From Fibrobacter sp. UBA1313 (GTDB taxonomy: Bacteria > Fibrobacterota > Fibrobacteria > Fibrobacterales > Fibrobacteraceae): 7,148 nucleotides of DNA. The notes under the pieces were generated by a model. That model was not told where the DNA came from. It saw nothing but the letters and a program-made list of their open reading frames with translations, and made no database searches. The stretch spans positions 1 through 7,148 of the forward strand of contig DBTP01000050.1 in NCBI GenBank assembly GCA_002307115.1, given 5' to 3'. A program made the translations under genes and the position numbers. Of this stretch, positions 1 through 5,228 are shown in pieces. Numbering within the stretch: position 1 is the stretch's first letter; each line of letters starts with the position of its first letter.

Positions 1-2
1 CC

Positions 3-629
3 GCAAAAACGCTCCACGGCACCTCTAGCGCCTACAGTTTCTGCATGTGTCCCGGTGGAGTCCTCGTGCCCTGCGCCTCCGAGCCAAATACCCTTGCCAC
101 AAACGGCATGAGCCACAGCCATCGCCGCGGCCCTTTTGCGAATGGAGCCATCGTGGTACCCATTCCCAAGAGTGACTCGATTTTTGGGGGACTCGAATGG
201 CAGCGCCAATTGGAATCTGCGGCTTTTCAACTCGGTGGAAGTAACTACAGCGCCCCCGGCCAAACCATTGACGCGTTTCTCAAAAAAATCACGGATCAGA
301 AAACACTCCCCAACACCACATACCCCTGCGGCCTTACGCCCAGCAATCTCTGGGAATGGATGGGAGAGTCCCTTTGCGAATCCCTCGCAGAAGGCTTCAC
401 CGACTTTGATCGCAAAATTCCGGGGTTTATCCGCGAAGGGCTCATTGTCGCCCCCGAAACGCGAACCAGTTCCCCACTCCGCATTCTCCGAAATCTGGAA
501 ACGCTGGAATCAATTTCAACGCAAGGGCTGTTTGTCCTTGGCGAGGGCGCGGGGTACGCAGGTGGCATTATCACCAGCGCCGCCGATGGAGTTCGTCTCG
601 CCAATCGTGTCCGCAAGCAAAAAAGCTAA
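3..629 (+). CDS. FAD-dependent dehydrogenase-like protein (COG2509 type), C-terminal part, 5' end outside window
   Basis: The frame is open from the first bases of the window to a TAA at 627-629, giving the last 208 residues; the start lies upstream, so the ATG at 45 is internal. Near the visible N-terminus is SFCMCPGG followed by an ATNGMSHSHR stretch, and the C-terminus carries GEGAGYAGGIITSAADG. This pairing is characteristic of the COG2509 'NAD(FAD)-utilizing dehydrogenase' family, where the last motif closes the FAD site. The Rossmann GxGxxG motif expected at the N-terminus is not in view. The family is a predicted soluble cytoplasmic flavoprotein; its substrate is not known to me. The stop lies 10 bp before the pseudouridine synthase start, so the two genes are probably co-transcribed. 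The family call is fairly secure, the biochemical role is not. Confidence 0.85.
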   Translation, partial: AKTLHGTSSAYSFCMCPGGVLVPCASEPNTLATNGMSHSHRRGPFANGAIVVPIPKSDSIFGGLEWQRQLESAAFQLGGSNYSAPGQTIDAFLKKITDQKTLPNTTYPCGLTPSNLWEWMGESLCESLAEGFTDFDRKIPGFIREGLIVAPETRTSSPLRILRNLETLESISTQGLFVLGEGAGYAGGIITSAADGVRLANRVRKQKS

Positions 630-639
630 ATTACGAGCC

Positions 640-1641
640 ATGATTACAAAAGTTCTGGATCGCAACTCTGCGAATATGCGTTTGGATCGCTACCTGCGTC
701 AGGCATTTCCTAATGAATCCTTGTCCGCATTATTTGCCGTACTTCGAAAGAAAAAAGTGCGCGTCAATGGAATTGTCGCCAAAGGGCCTTTAATTCTCAA
801 TGAAGGCGACACGGTTTGCATTTACGAGAATTTCAAAAGTGTGGACACCGCTTCAGAAATAGCGGTTGCAACGTCTCCGAAAAAAAGTTCCGGCTGGGGA
901 AAACCCGCCGAATTTTCGGATCGGAATTTTGTCCAAGAACATCTAAATATAATTCTTGAAACCGAAGACTTTATTATCGTCAACAAGCCCTCCGGTATCG
1001 CGAGCCAGCCAGGCTCCGGAACCCGCCCCGGCGAATCGCTCGTCGATATGCTTTGGCAATGGGGTGCCGACCAGCAAATGGAATTTAAACCCACCATCGC
1101 GCACCGTTTGGACCAGGAAACTTCAGGTCTTTTAATCGCCGCGCTTCATGGCGATGTACTACGAGACCTCACGCGGATGCTACGCGATCATAAAATTGAA
1201 AAAAGTTATTTCGCTCTCGTGCAAGGGAATATTTCCAAAGAAAAAGGCACCATCCGCACCACACTCACACGGACCGATTCCGCAAAGGGTGCTAAAATGG
1301 AAATTGATGCCGAAGGCGGCAAAGAATCCGTCACCCACTATTCGGTGCAACGCCATCTCAAAGGTTTTGATCTCGTCAAAATCCGTTTGGAAACAGGGCG
1401 AATGCATCAGATTCGTGCCCATTTCGCAAGCATTGAGCATCCCCTCGCGGGAGACTCCCGCTACGGTGATTTTGCGCTCAACCGCGATCTTAAAAAATTA
1501 TGCGGATTACAGCGACTCTTTCTTCACAGTTGCCGCTTGGAATTCGATTGGAAAGGCCACCATGTAGTTCAGGATTCCCCACTCCCCAAAGAGCTGCAGG
1601 AAGTCCTCAAAACACTGGACAACTGGCATCTGCATCCATAA
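640..1641 (+). CDS. rluC: RluC-type 23S rRNA pseudouridine synthase (RluA family)
   Basis: A complete protein of 333 residues. Residues about 13-60 form an S4 RNA-binding domain (MRLDRYLRQAFP to the VRVNG turn). A linker follows, then the RluA catalytic domain from about 105. Visible motifs are VNKPSGI (114-120), the catalytic HRLDQETSGLL (155-165, catalytic Asp158), RLETGRMHQIRAH (249-261) and RYGD (274-277). RYGD, a short spacer and then GLQRLFLHS resembles E. coli RluC more than RluD, so modification of uridines in 23S rRNA is likely, but exact target positions cannot be read from sequence. The ATG at 640 is chosen because it begins just before the S4 domain and 10 bp after the preceding stop. 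The frame stays open upstream to an ATG at 136, but that stretch overlaps the flavoprotein in another frame. There is no strong Shine-Dalgarno before 640; termination-reinitiation from the upstream gene could help translation. Confidence 0.93.
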   Translation: MITKVLDRNSANMRLDRYLRQAFPNESLSALFAVLRKKKVRVNGIVAKGPLILNEGDTVCIYENFKSVDTASEIAVATSPKKSSGWGKPAEFSDRNFVQEHLNIILETEDFIIVNKPSGIASQPGSGTRPGESLVDMLWQWGADQQMEFKPTIAHRLDQETSGLLIAALHGDVLRDLTRMLRDHKIEKSYFALVQGNISKEKGTIRTTLTRTDSAKGAKMEIDAEGGKESVTHYSVQRHLKGFDLVKIRLETGRMHQIRAHFASIEHPLAGDSRYGDFALNRDLKKLCGLQRLFLHSCRLEFDWKGHHVVQDSPLPKELQEVLKTLDNWHLHP

Positions 1642-1680
1642 CCCGGAATCTATATTTTGGGTCCCCGATGACGTGATACT

Positions 1681-1731
1681 TGCATTCGTAAACTGTATGA
1701 CTTAATTTGTTTAACGATGAGAGCGAATGCA
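1681..1731. repeat. 8-bp perfect inverted repeat with a 35-nt spacer in the convergent gap
   Basis: TGCATTCG at 1681-1688 is matched exactly by CGAATGCA at 1724-1731. It is followed by a second short inverted repeat, TTGGAA (1740-1745) and TTCCAA (1753-1758). Neither is followed by a run of T on the plus strand, so they are not convincing terminators for the pseudouridine synthase. They could be a protein-binding site, part of a structured RNA, or chance. Confidence 0.4.
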
Positions 1732-1800
1732 TCTCCTTGTTGGAAATTTGCCTTCCAAGGAATCTATGTCCTCATCACCATTACTGGTTTACTGTACTTC

Positions 1801-1821
1801 AAAATTTGCCAATGATTGGCA
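1801..1821 (-). terminator. Possible intrinsic terminator of the DUF2156-GNAT gene
   Basis: Read on the minus strand, TGCCAA-TCA-TTGGCA (1821-1807) forms a 6-bp stem with a 3-nt loop, 10 bp after the stop codon at 1832. It is followed by AAATTTT, a weak and interrupted T tract. Position and orientation are right for a terminator; the short stem and poor T run keep confidence low. Confidence 0.4.
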
Positions 1822-1831
1822 CAATATTAAA

Positions 1832-3400
1832 TCAAACGCGGATGTATTTCAGTTCCGTGCCGCCTTCTAGGGGATATTTTACAAGCAAGTCTGCTGGCAA
1901 AAGTTTTTCGGCATTCTCAAAATCATCACACGGAATAAAAGAAACCTGTCCATTCTGCAAAACATAGTGCCCCGAATTCTCCGAGAAAAAATCATCACAA
2001 AAATAAAATTTCGCCTGCGTTTCAGGATGTAAATCCACATATTTTTGCAAGTACTTATGAGCAAAAAGAACCCGGCATAAACCCCAATCGTTCTCGGGAT
2101 CGCCCCCAAAATCAAAGCCATCAGGAGTTTCAAAATGGAGAACCGTATTCCCCGCAGGGGCAAATCCAAACCGATGTTCCCAACAATTAAAATCCTTGTT
2201 CTCCTGAATAATCCAAGCGACCATGTCACCCCGATTTTTAAGGCGCCGTAAGGAATCCTCAATGACGCGACAACCGAGTCCTTTTCCTCGAAGTTTCGGC
2301 TCTGTTCCAAGCCCATATAAATAGCCGACTTTTCCCCAGTCACTTAAAAATGAATGCGCGTGGAACATCGCCACAAGCTCGCCGTTTTCGTATAAAAGAA
2401 CACGACTCTCGGCATTAGAATAGGGGAACATATAAGCAGCGAGGAATTCATCGCTATCCCCAAAACATGTCTGCCATAATTTCCAAACAGCGACTTCTTC
2501 GCTGTCCTTCGCAATGGCATGGAAATTGTTGAGTAAAATGGCCGGGTGATAAGAAAGTTTTGCTTTTCGCAAATTTTCGTTTCCCATATCTTCTTCACGG
2601 TTGATATACTTGTATGAAGATTTCAAAGATTGCACCATTAATTTGTTGATCATCGCAAACGCACCTTCAAAATCGGAATTTGCTTTTTCCACATGCACAC
2701 AAAAAGTATCCTTGTTGAGAGGCGAACCAAAAGTAAAGGCCACCACAACGCCCCCTACCAACAATAAAAGACCTTCCAAATCAAGAGCGTTGTAATGGGC
2801 AAAGGCGGATTCTATCATCACACGTTCCATTTGTTGTTGCTGGTTGTGGTCGAGTTTACGGACCTCCCATTGGTCAAACAAGGCGAGAGCCAACCGCGCA
2901 TCGTCAGCTGATAGTGGGCGAGTCGTGTAGTCTGGATAAAGCTGTTCGAATTTGCGAATGTGATTTCGTTTAGCTTGCAAATTTTTTCCTGCAAGCGTAC
3001 GGAGTGATTCGGCCTCATAAACATAATTAGCCACGTCGCGATTCTTAAAAAAGAAAAGATTGTTCCCTACAGGGAGCTTTTTTACTTTTTCCACAAATTC
3101 TATCGATAGAGACTCCATGCGGAGCGGTTGCCCGATTTGACGGGCATCGTCTTGCAGAAGGGCTAAAATTTCAGAGGCATTGCCCTCGCCAATCGGCTCC
3201 AGATAGATGCGTTTGTCGCTATCCGCATAATAAAAACGGATCAATAAAAAACCACTATTTTCACAACATTCTGTTCGATAAATGGGTTTCCATAAAAACA
3301 AGTTGGCGAAAGTATAATTACAAACTGGGCTGTCAAAACGGGAAAAGTATTTTTCAATCCAGCATTTATCAGATAACGCAATGGGATGGAAAGCCAACAT
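1832..3400 (-). CDS. DUF2156 (LPG-synthase C-terminal-like) protein fused to a GNAT acetyltransferase with SCP2-like tail
   Basis: A 522-residue protein with three parts. Residues 1 to about 292 look like DUF2156, the soluble acyl/aminoacyl-transfer domain related to the C-terminus of MprF-type lysylphosphatidylglycerol synthases. Seen here are NYTFANLFLW near the N-terminus, LAGKNLQAKRNHIRKF (136-151) and NREEDMGNENLRKAKLSYHP (267-286). Residues about 300-425 are a GNAT domain, with the acetyl-CoA loop RGKGLG at 371-376 after a YLYGLGTEP strand. Residues about 438-522 (CRVLFAHKYL, then NSGHYVLQNG) resemble the sterol-carrier-like tail of Eis-type acetyltransferases. No membrane segments are seen, so it is probably cytoplasmic. 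A TTG at 3409 also opens the frame, but AAGGA at 3412-3416 is 2 nt from TTG and 11 nt from the ATG at 3400, which favours the ATG. The substrate is unknown. Domain calls are by eye; DUF2156 and GNAT are firm, the tail is less so. Confidence 0.87.
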   Translation of the reverse strand: MLAFHPIALSDKCWIEKYFSRFDSPVCNYTFANLFLWKPIYRTECCENSGFLLIRFYYADSDKRIYLEPIGEGNASEILALLQDDARQIGQPLRMESLSIEFVEKVKKLPVGNNLFFFKNRDVANYVYEAESLRTLAGKNLQAKRNHIRKFEQLYPDYTTRPLSADDARLALALFDQWEVRKLDHNQQQQMERVMIESAFAHYNALDLEGLLLLVGGVVVAFTFGSPLNKDTFCVHVEKANSDFEGAFAMINKLMVQSLKSSYKYINREEDMGNENLRKAKLSYHPAILLNNFHAIAKDSEEVAVWKLWQTCFGDSDEFLAAYMFPYSNAESRVLLYENGELVAMFHAHSFLSDWGKVGYLYGLGTEPKLRGKGLGCRVIEDSLRRLKNRGDMVAWIIQENKDFNCWEHRFGFAPAGNTVLHFETPDGFDFGGDPENDWGLCRVLFAHKYLQKYVDLHPETQAKFYFCDDFFSENSGHYVLQNGQVSFIPCDDFENAEKLLPADLLVKYPLEGGTELKYIRV

Positions 3401-3411
3401 ACAGGTCAATA

Positions 3412-3416
3412 TCCTT
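3412..3416 (-). promoter_or_regulatory. Ribosome binding site of the DUF2156-GNAT gene
   Basis: AAGGA on the minus strand lies 11 nt before the ATG at 3400 and only 2 nt before an in-frame TTG at 3409. The spacing decides the start in favour of the ATG. Confidence 0.55.
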
Positions 3417-3426
3417 GAAAATGGGG

Positions 3427-3455
3427 TCTATAATTTAGGATAAATAGAAGTCCAA
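3427..3455 (-). promoter_or_regulatory. Candidate promoter for the DUF2156-GNAT gene
   Basis: On the minus strand TTGGAC (3455-3450) and TATAGA (3432-3427) are separated by 17 bp, the optimal housekeeping-sigma spacing; each box matches the consensus at four of six positions. Transcription would begin about 20 nt before the ATG, leaving a short leader that holds the ribosome binding site. This suggests the gene can be expressed independently of the upstream MATE gene. Confidence 0.45.
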
Positions 3456-3523
3456 CGCAATATCAAAGATCAGAAGTGCTTTAAAACGACGGCTGAAATA
3501 GAGCTTTTTGGGATTTCTATTCA

Positions 3524-3543
3524 CGTCTCATTTATGTGAGGCG
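3524..3543. other. Hairpin spanning the MATE stop codon
   Basis: CGTCTCA (3524-3530) and TGAGGCG (3537-3543) flank a 6-nt loop; the arms pair with one mismatch in minus-strand RNA and with a G-U pair in plus-strand RNA. It straddles the MATE TAA at 3532-3534. No T tract follows in minus-strand orientation, so it is not a standard terminator. It may act as a 3'-end stabiliser or be incidental. No better terminator was found between the two minus-strand genes. Confidence 0.3.
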
Positions 3544-4902
3544 CCCTTTCCATTTGTCACTTTTCCAGCGAAGTCTGAGTATTAAAGGAAACAACATAAA
3601 GGAAACGACCATGACGGCCCAAGCTTTTGCAGGCCCTAGGTGAAACACGTTCAGAGAAAGCCACAAGAGAAATACGGTGAACCATTGTAACGCCACCATC
3701 GTGCGAAGTACCCAGAACGTATCGCCAGTACCACGCAGAGCTCCTGCATACACAAGCATAATGGCTTCGGTCGTCACATAAATCGCAGCGAAACGAACCA
3801 TAAAAATGGCAAGATCTCTCCCCCCCAGAAAATAAGCATCGACTGGATCAGGGCGGAACATATCCACTAAATAATGGGGGAAAAATACAAACGCTAGGAA
3901 TACGATACCCGAAAAAATCCAGCCTAATTTGATTCCTGAACCCGTCGCACGGTGCGCGGACACAAAGTCGTTTGCCCCCACATAGCGGCCCACTAAACTC
4001 ATCGCCGCTATTTCCAAACCAAGTAGTGGCATAAAGGACATGGAATCCCAAGTGAACATAATGGTAGCAGCAGTCGCGACCGCCAAACCTTGCCCATGAA
4101 ATAAAAGAATAATGCATTGAAAGGCGAGCATATTCAAAAGCATCTCCAAGCCCGAAGGCGTCCCTTTGCGCACAAGTAGGCTAAAAAGACCGCGATGTAA
4201 TTTCCAGCAATGCATGGTGCCGAATCGTTCCCGATAAGTGCGACTGAAAACGCGGGAGACGAGAATGGCAAGCATCACGGCGCCAGCACAAAGAGTACCC
4301 AATGCCGCCCCGCGTATTCCCAGTGCCGGGAAACCGAATTTTCCAAAAATCAGCAAATAATTCATAATGCAATTGACCACGAGCCCCACAAAAGAAGCCT
4401 GCATTACAATACGAGTTTCGCCCAAACCCGAGAAGAAACACCCGAAGGTATGACGCAAAAGACCAATGACGCTCCCATAGATCAAAATGTCAAAATAAAT
4501 GCGCTGTGGTACAAGTTGAACTGGGTCAATTCCCGCTTTATTAAACATCAGATAAACCAAGGGCCGTAACAAAAGCAATACCGGATAAGCGAGTAAAGCG
4601 ATGCCTACGGCCTGTGCCAAAGTCGGTGCGCAACGCCACAACTTGCCCGCGCCCAAATTCTGTGCCACTAGAGCCGTGCTGTAACCGATCAACCCGATGA
4701 AAAAAGTCTGCAACATAAATTGGGCAAGACCGCCCGCCATCGCGGCGTTCATTTGTTCGGAGCCTAAGCGCGATAAATAGAGGCGATCCACAAAAGTCAT
4801 GAGCGTATCAAAAGACATGGAGACAACCATAGGCAAGGCAATTTGCAATGTCTCCCGTAAACCTCCTCGATTTTTAGGAGGTGGCAATATAGCTTCAGTC
4901 AT
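3532..4902 (-). CDS. MATE family efflux transporter
   Basis: A complete 456-residue integral membrane protein of normal length for the MATE (multidrug and toxic compound extrusion) family, with about twelve hydrophobic helices in two homologous halves. Landmarks are the first-helix region PMVVSMSFDTLMTFVDRLYL (24-43), whose Asp39 aligns with the conserved TM1 acidic residue; AQNLGAGK (80-87); FGFPALGIRGAALGT (189-203); and in the second half LVGRYVGA (303-310) and GALRGTGDT (387-395). Such proteins export organic cations or other small compounds by sodium or proton antiport. The substrate and coupling ion cannot be told here. The ATG at 4902 lacks a good Shine-Dalgarno and is overlapped by a mini-ORF that has one. 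A perfect hairpin lies just inside the gene, and a TTG at codon 19 (4848) follows an AGGAGGT, so the true start could differ. A run of seven G (3820-3826) lies at codons 359-361. Confidence 0.93.
   Translation of the reverse strand: MTEAILPPPKNRGGLRETLQIALPMVVSMSFDTLMTFVDRLYLSRLGSEQMNAAMAGGLAQFMLQTFFIGLIGYSTALVAQNLGAGKLWRCAPTLAQAVGIALLAYPVLLLLRPLVYLMFNKAGIDPVQLVPQRIYFDILIYGSVIGLLRHTFGCFFSGLGETRIVMQASFVGLVVNCIMNYLLIFGKFGFPALGIRGAALGTLCAGAVMLAILVSRVFSRTYRERFGTMHCWKLHRGLFSLLVRKGTPSGLEMLLNMLAFQCIILLFHGQGLAVATAATIMFTWDSMSFMPLLGLEIAAMSLVGRYVGANDFVSAHRATGSGIKLGWIFSGIVFLAFVFFPHYLVDMFRPDPVDAYFLGGRDLAIFMVRFAAIYVTTEAIMLVYAGALRGTGDTFWVLRTMVALQWFTVFLLWLSLNVFHLGPAKAWAVMVVSFMLFPLILRLRWKSDKWKGRLT
4861..4882 (-). 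promoter_or_regulatory. SD/anti-SD hairpin at codons 7-14 of the MATE gene
   Basis: In the MATE mRNA, ACCTCCT (4882-4876) and AGGAGGT (4867-4861) form a perfect 7-bp stem around the 8-nt loop AAAAATCG. The second arm is a consensus Shine-Dalgarno and the first is identical to the anti-Shine-Dalgarno of 16S rRNA. The stem begins 20 nt from the start of the ATG, within reach of an initiating ribosome. It encodes the Pro-Pro-Pro and Arg-Gly-Gly residues of the cytoplasmic N-terminus, so part of the pattern may simply reflect those codons. A role in tuning translation is inference. Confidence 0.4.
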
Positions 4903-4918
4903 CTGTATTTTTTTTCAT
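4895..4918 (-). CDS. Putative 7-residue leader mini-ORF overlapping the MATE start
   Basis: On the minus strand an ATG at 4918 opens a seven-codon frame (MKKNTDD) ending in TGA at 4897-4895. GGAG at 4929-4926 is 7 nt before this ATG, which is ideal Shine-Dalgarno spacing, whereas the MATE ATG at 4902 has none. The mini-ORF overlaps the first eight bases of the MATE gene in a different frame, the geometry of translational coupling. Its codons 2-4 contain eight consecutive A. A +1 slip there would join the mini-ORF in frame to the MATE protein. It could equally be a chance ATG. There is no direct evidence of translation. Confidence 0.3.
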   Translation of the reverse strand: MKKNTDD

Positions 4919-4941
4919 TTTCGAACTCCAAAACGCGAGGC

Positions 4942-4949
4942 CAAATCTA
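4942..4949 (-). promoter_or_regulatory. Candidate -7 element of the MATE promoter (TAnnTTTG type)
   Basis: TAGATTTG on the minus strand is an exact match to TAnnTTTG, the -7 element known for Bacteroidetes promoters. It lies 23 bp before the mini-ORF ATG. The matching upstream TTTG element is not clear; only a T6 run (4966-4971) is found at about the right distance. The call rests on one short motif and on the assumed taxonomic group. Confidence 0.35.
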
Positions 4950-5105
4950 GAAAAAGATTAAACAGAAAAAACGGGGACTCCTATTTCCAGGGGTTACAAA
5001 CCAAAAGGAATATCCCTTATAAAAAATCAACACAAAAGGAAAAATCCTATTTTTAAAAACGTGAAACTATTTTGATTCACTAATTTTTATAAAATTTAAA
5101 AAGTC

Positions 5106-5141
5106 TTTTCTACAACAACATATGGTTATCACGGTAGAAAA
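5106..5141. repeat. 8-bp perfect inverted repeat upstream of the MATE gene
   Basis: TTTTCTAC (5106-5113) and GTAGAAAA (5134-5141) are exact inverted copies separated by 20 bp. Centre-to-centre spacing is 28 bp, a little under three helical turns, compatible with an operator bound by a dimer, or with a weak RNA hairpin. It is about 205 bp from the MATE start and beyond the ATPase terminator. Confidence 0.35.
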
Positions 5142-5162
5142 ATCGGTCCCTCACTATTTACC

Positions 5163-5187
5163 AAAAAAGGACGTCATAAGCGTCCTT
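5163..5187 (-). terminator. Intrinsic terminator of the P-type ATPase gene
   Basis: On the minus strand AAGGACG (5187-5181), loop CTTATGA, and CGTCCTT (5173-5167) form a perfect 7-bp stem that runs directly into six T (5168-5163). It starts 41 bp after the ATPase stop codon. Stem, T tract and position all fit a Rho-independent terminator, so the MATE gene probably needs its own promoter. Confidence 0.8.
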
Positions 5188-5228
5188 GAGGTGATCATAC
5201 GTTCATTTGTTTGTAATGTTGCGTTTTA

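Larger units (their letters stand above)
4903..5228. other. 326-bp AT-rich intergenic region between the ATPase and MATE genes
   Basis: No gene of credible length is seen on either strand apart from the putative seven-codon leader. Contents in minus-strand order are: the ATPase terminator (5187-5163); an 8-bp inverted repeat (5106-5141); a very AT-rich stretch around 5050-5105; a purine-rich stretch around 5005-5048; and the MATE promoter and leader (4950-4903). A plus-strand open frame runs from inside the MATE gene to 5056, but it has no family resemblance and is mostly antisense. Confidence 0.6.

Noticed and set aside
136..639. In-frame upstream extension of the pseudouridine synthase to an ATG at 136, which would give 501 residues.
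   Set aside because: The extension overlaps the well-supported flavoprotein in another frame, has no family resemblance, and would put 168 residues before the normal S4 start.
1707..1967. Plus-strand open frame of 86 residues crossing the convergent gap.
   Set aside because: More than half is antisense to the DUF2156-GNAT gene, with no recognisable motif and no good ribosome binding site.
3401..3409. TTG start at 3409 for the DUF2156-GNAT gene.
   Set aside because: The AAGGA site is only 2 nt from the TTG, too close for use, and is 11 nt from the ATG at 3400.
3495..3517. GAAAT...ATTTC inverted repeat between the MATE and DUF2156-GNAT genes as a terminator.
   Set aside because: The stem is only 5 bp of mostly A-T pairs with a 13-nt loop and no T tract in the minus-strand direction.
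4210..4569. Plus-strand open frame of 119 residues inside the MATE gene.
   Set aside because: It is wholly antisense to a clear MATE coding sequence and its translation shows no domain.
4799..5056. Plus-strand open frame of 85 residues running from inside the MATE gene into the intergenic region.
   Set aside because: It is antisense to the MATE 5' end and then low-complexity Lys/Arg-rich translation of AT-rich DNA; no family resemblance.
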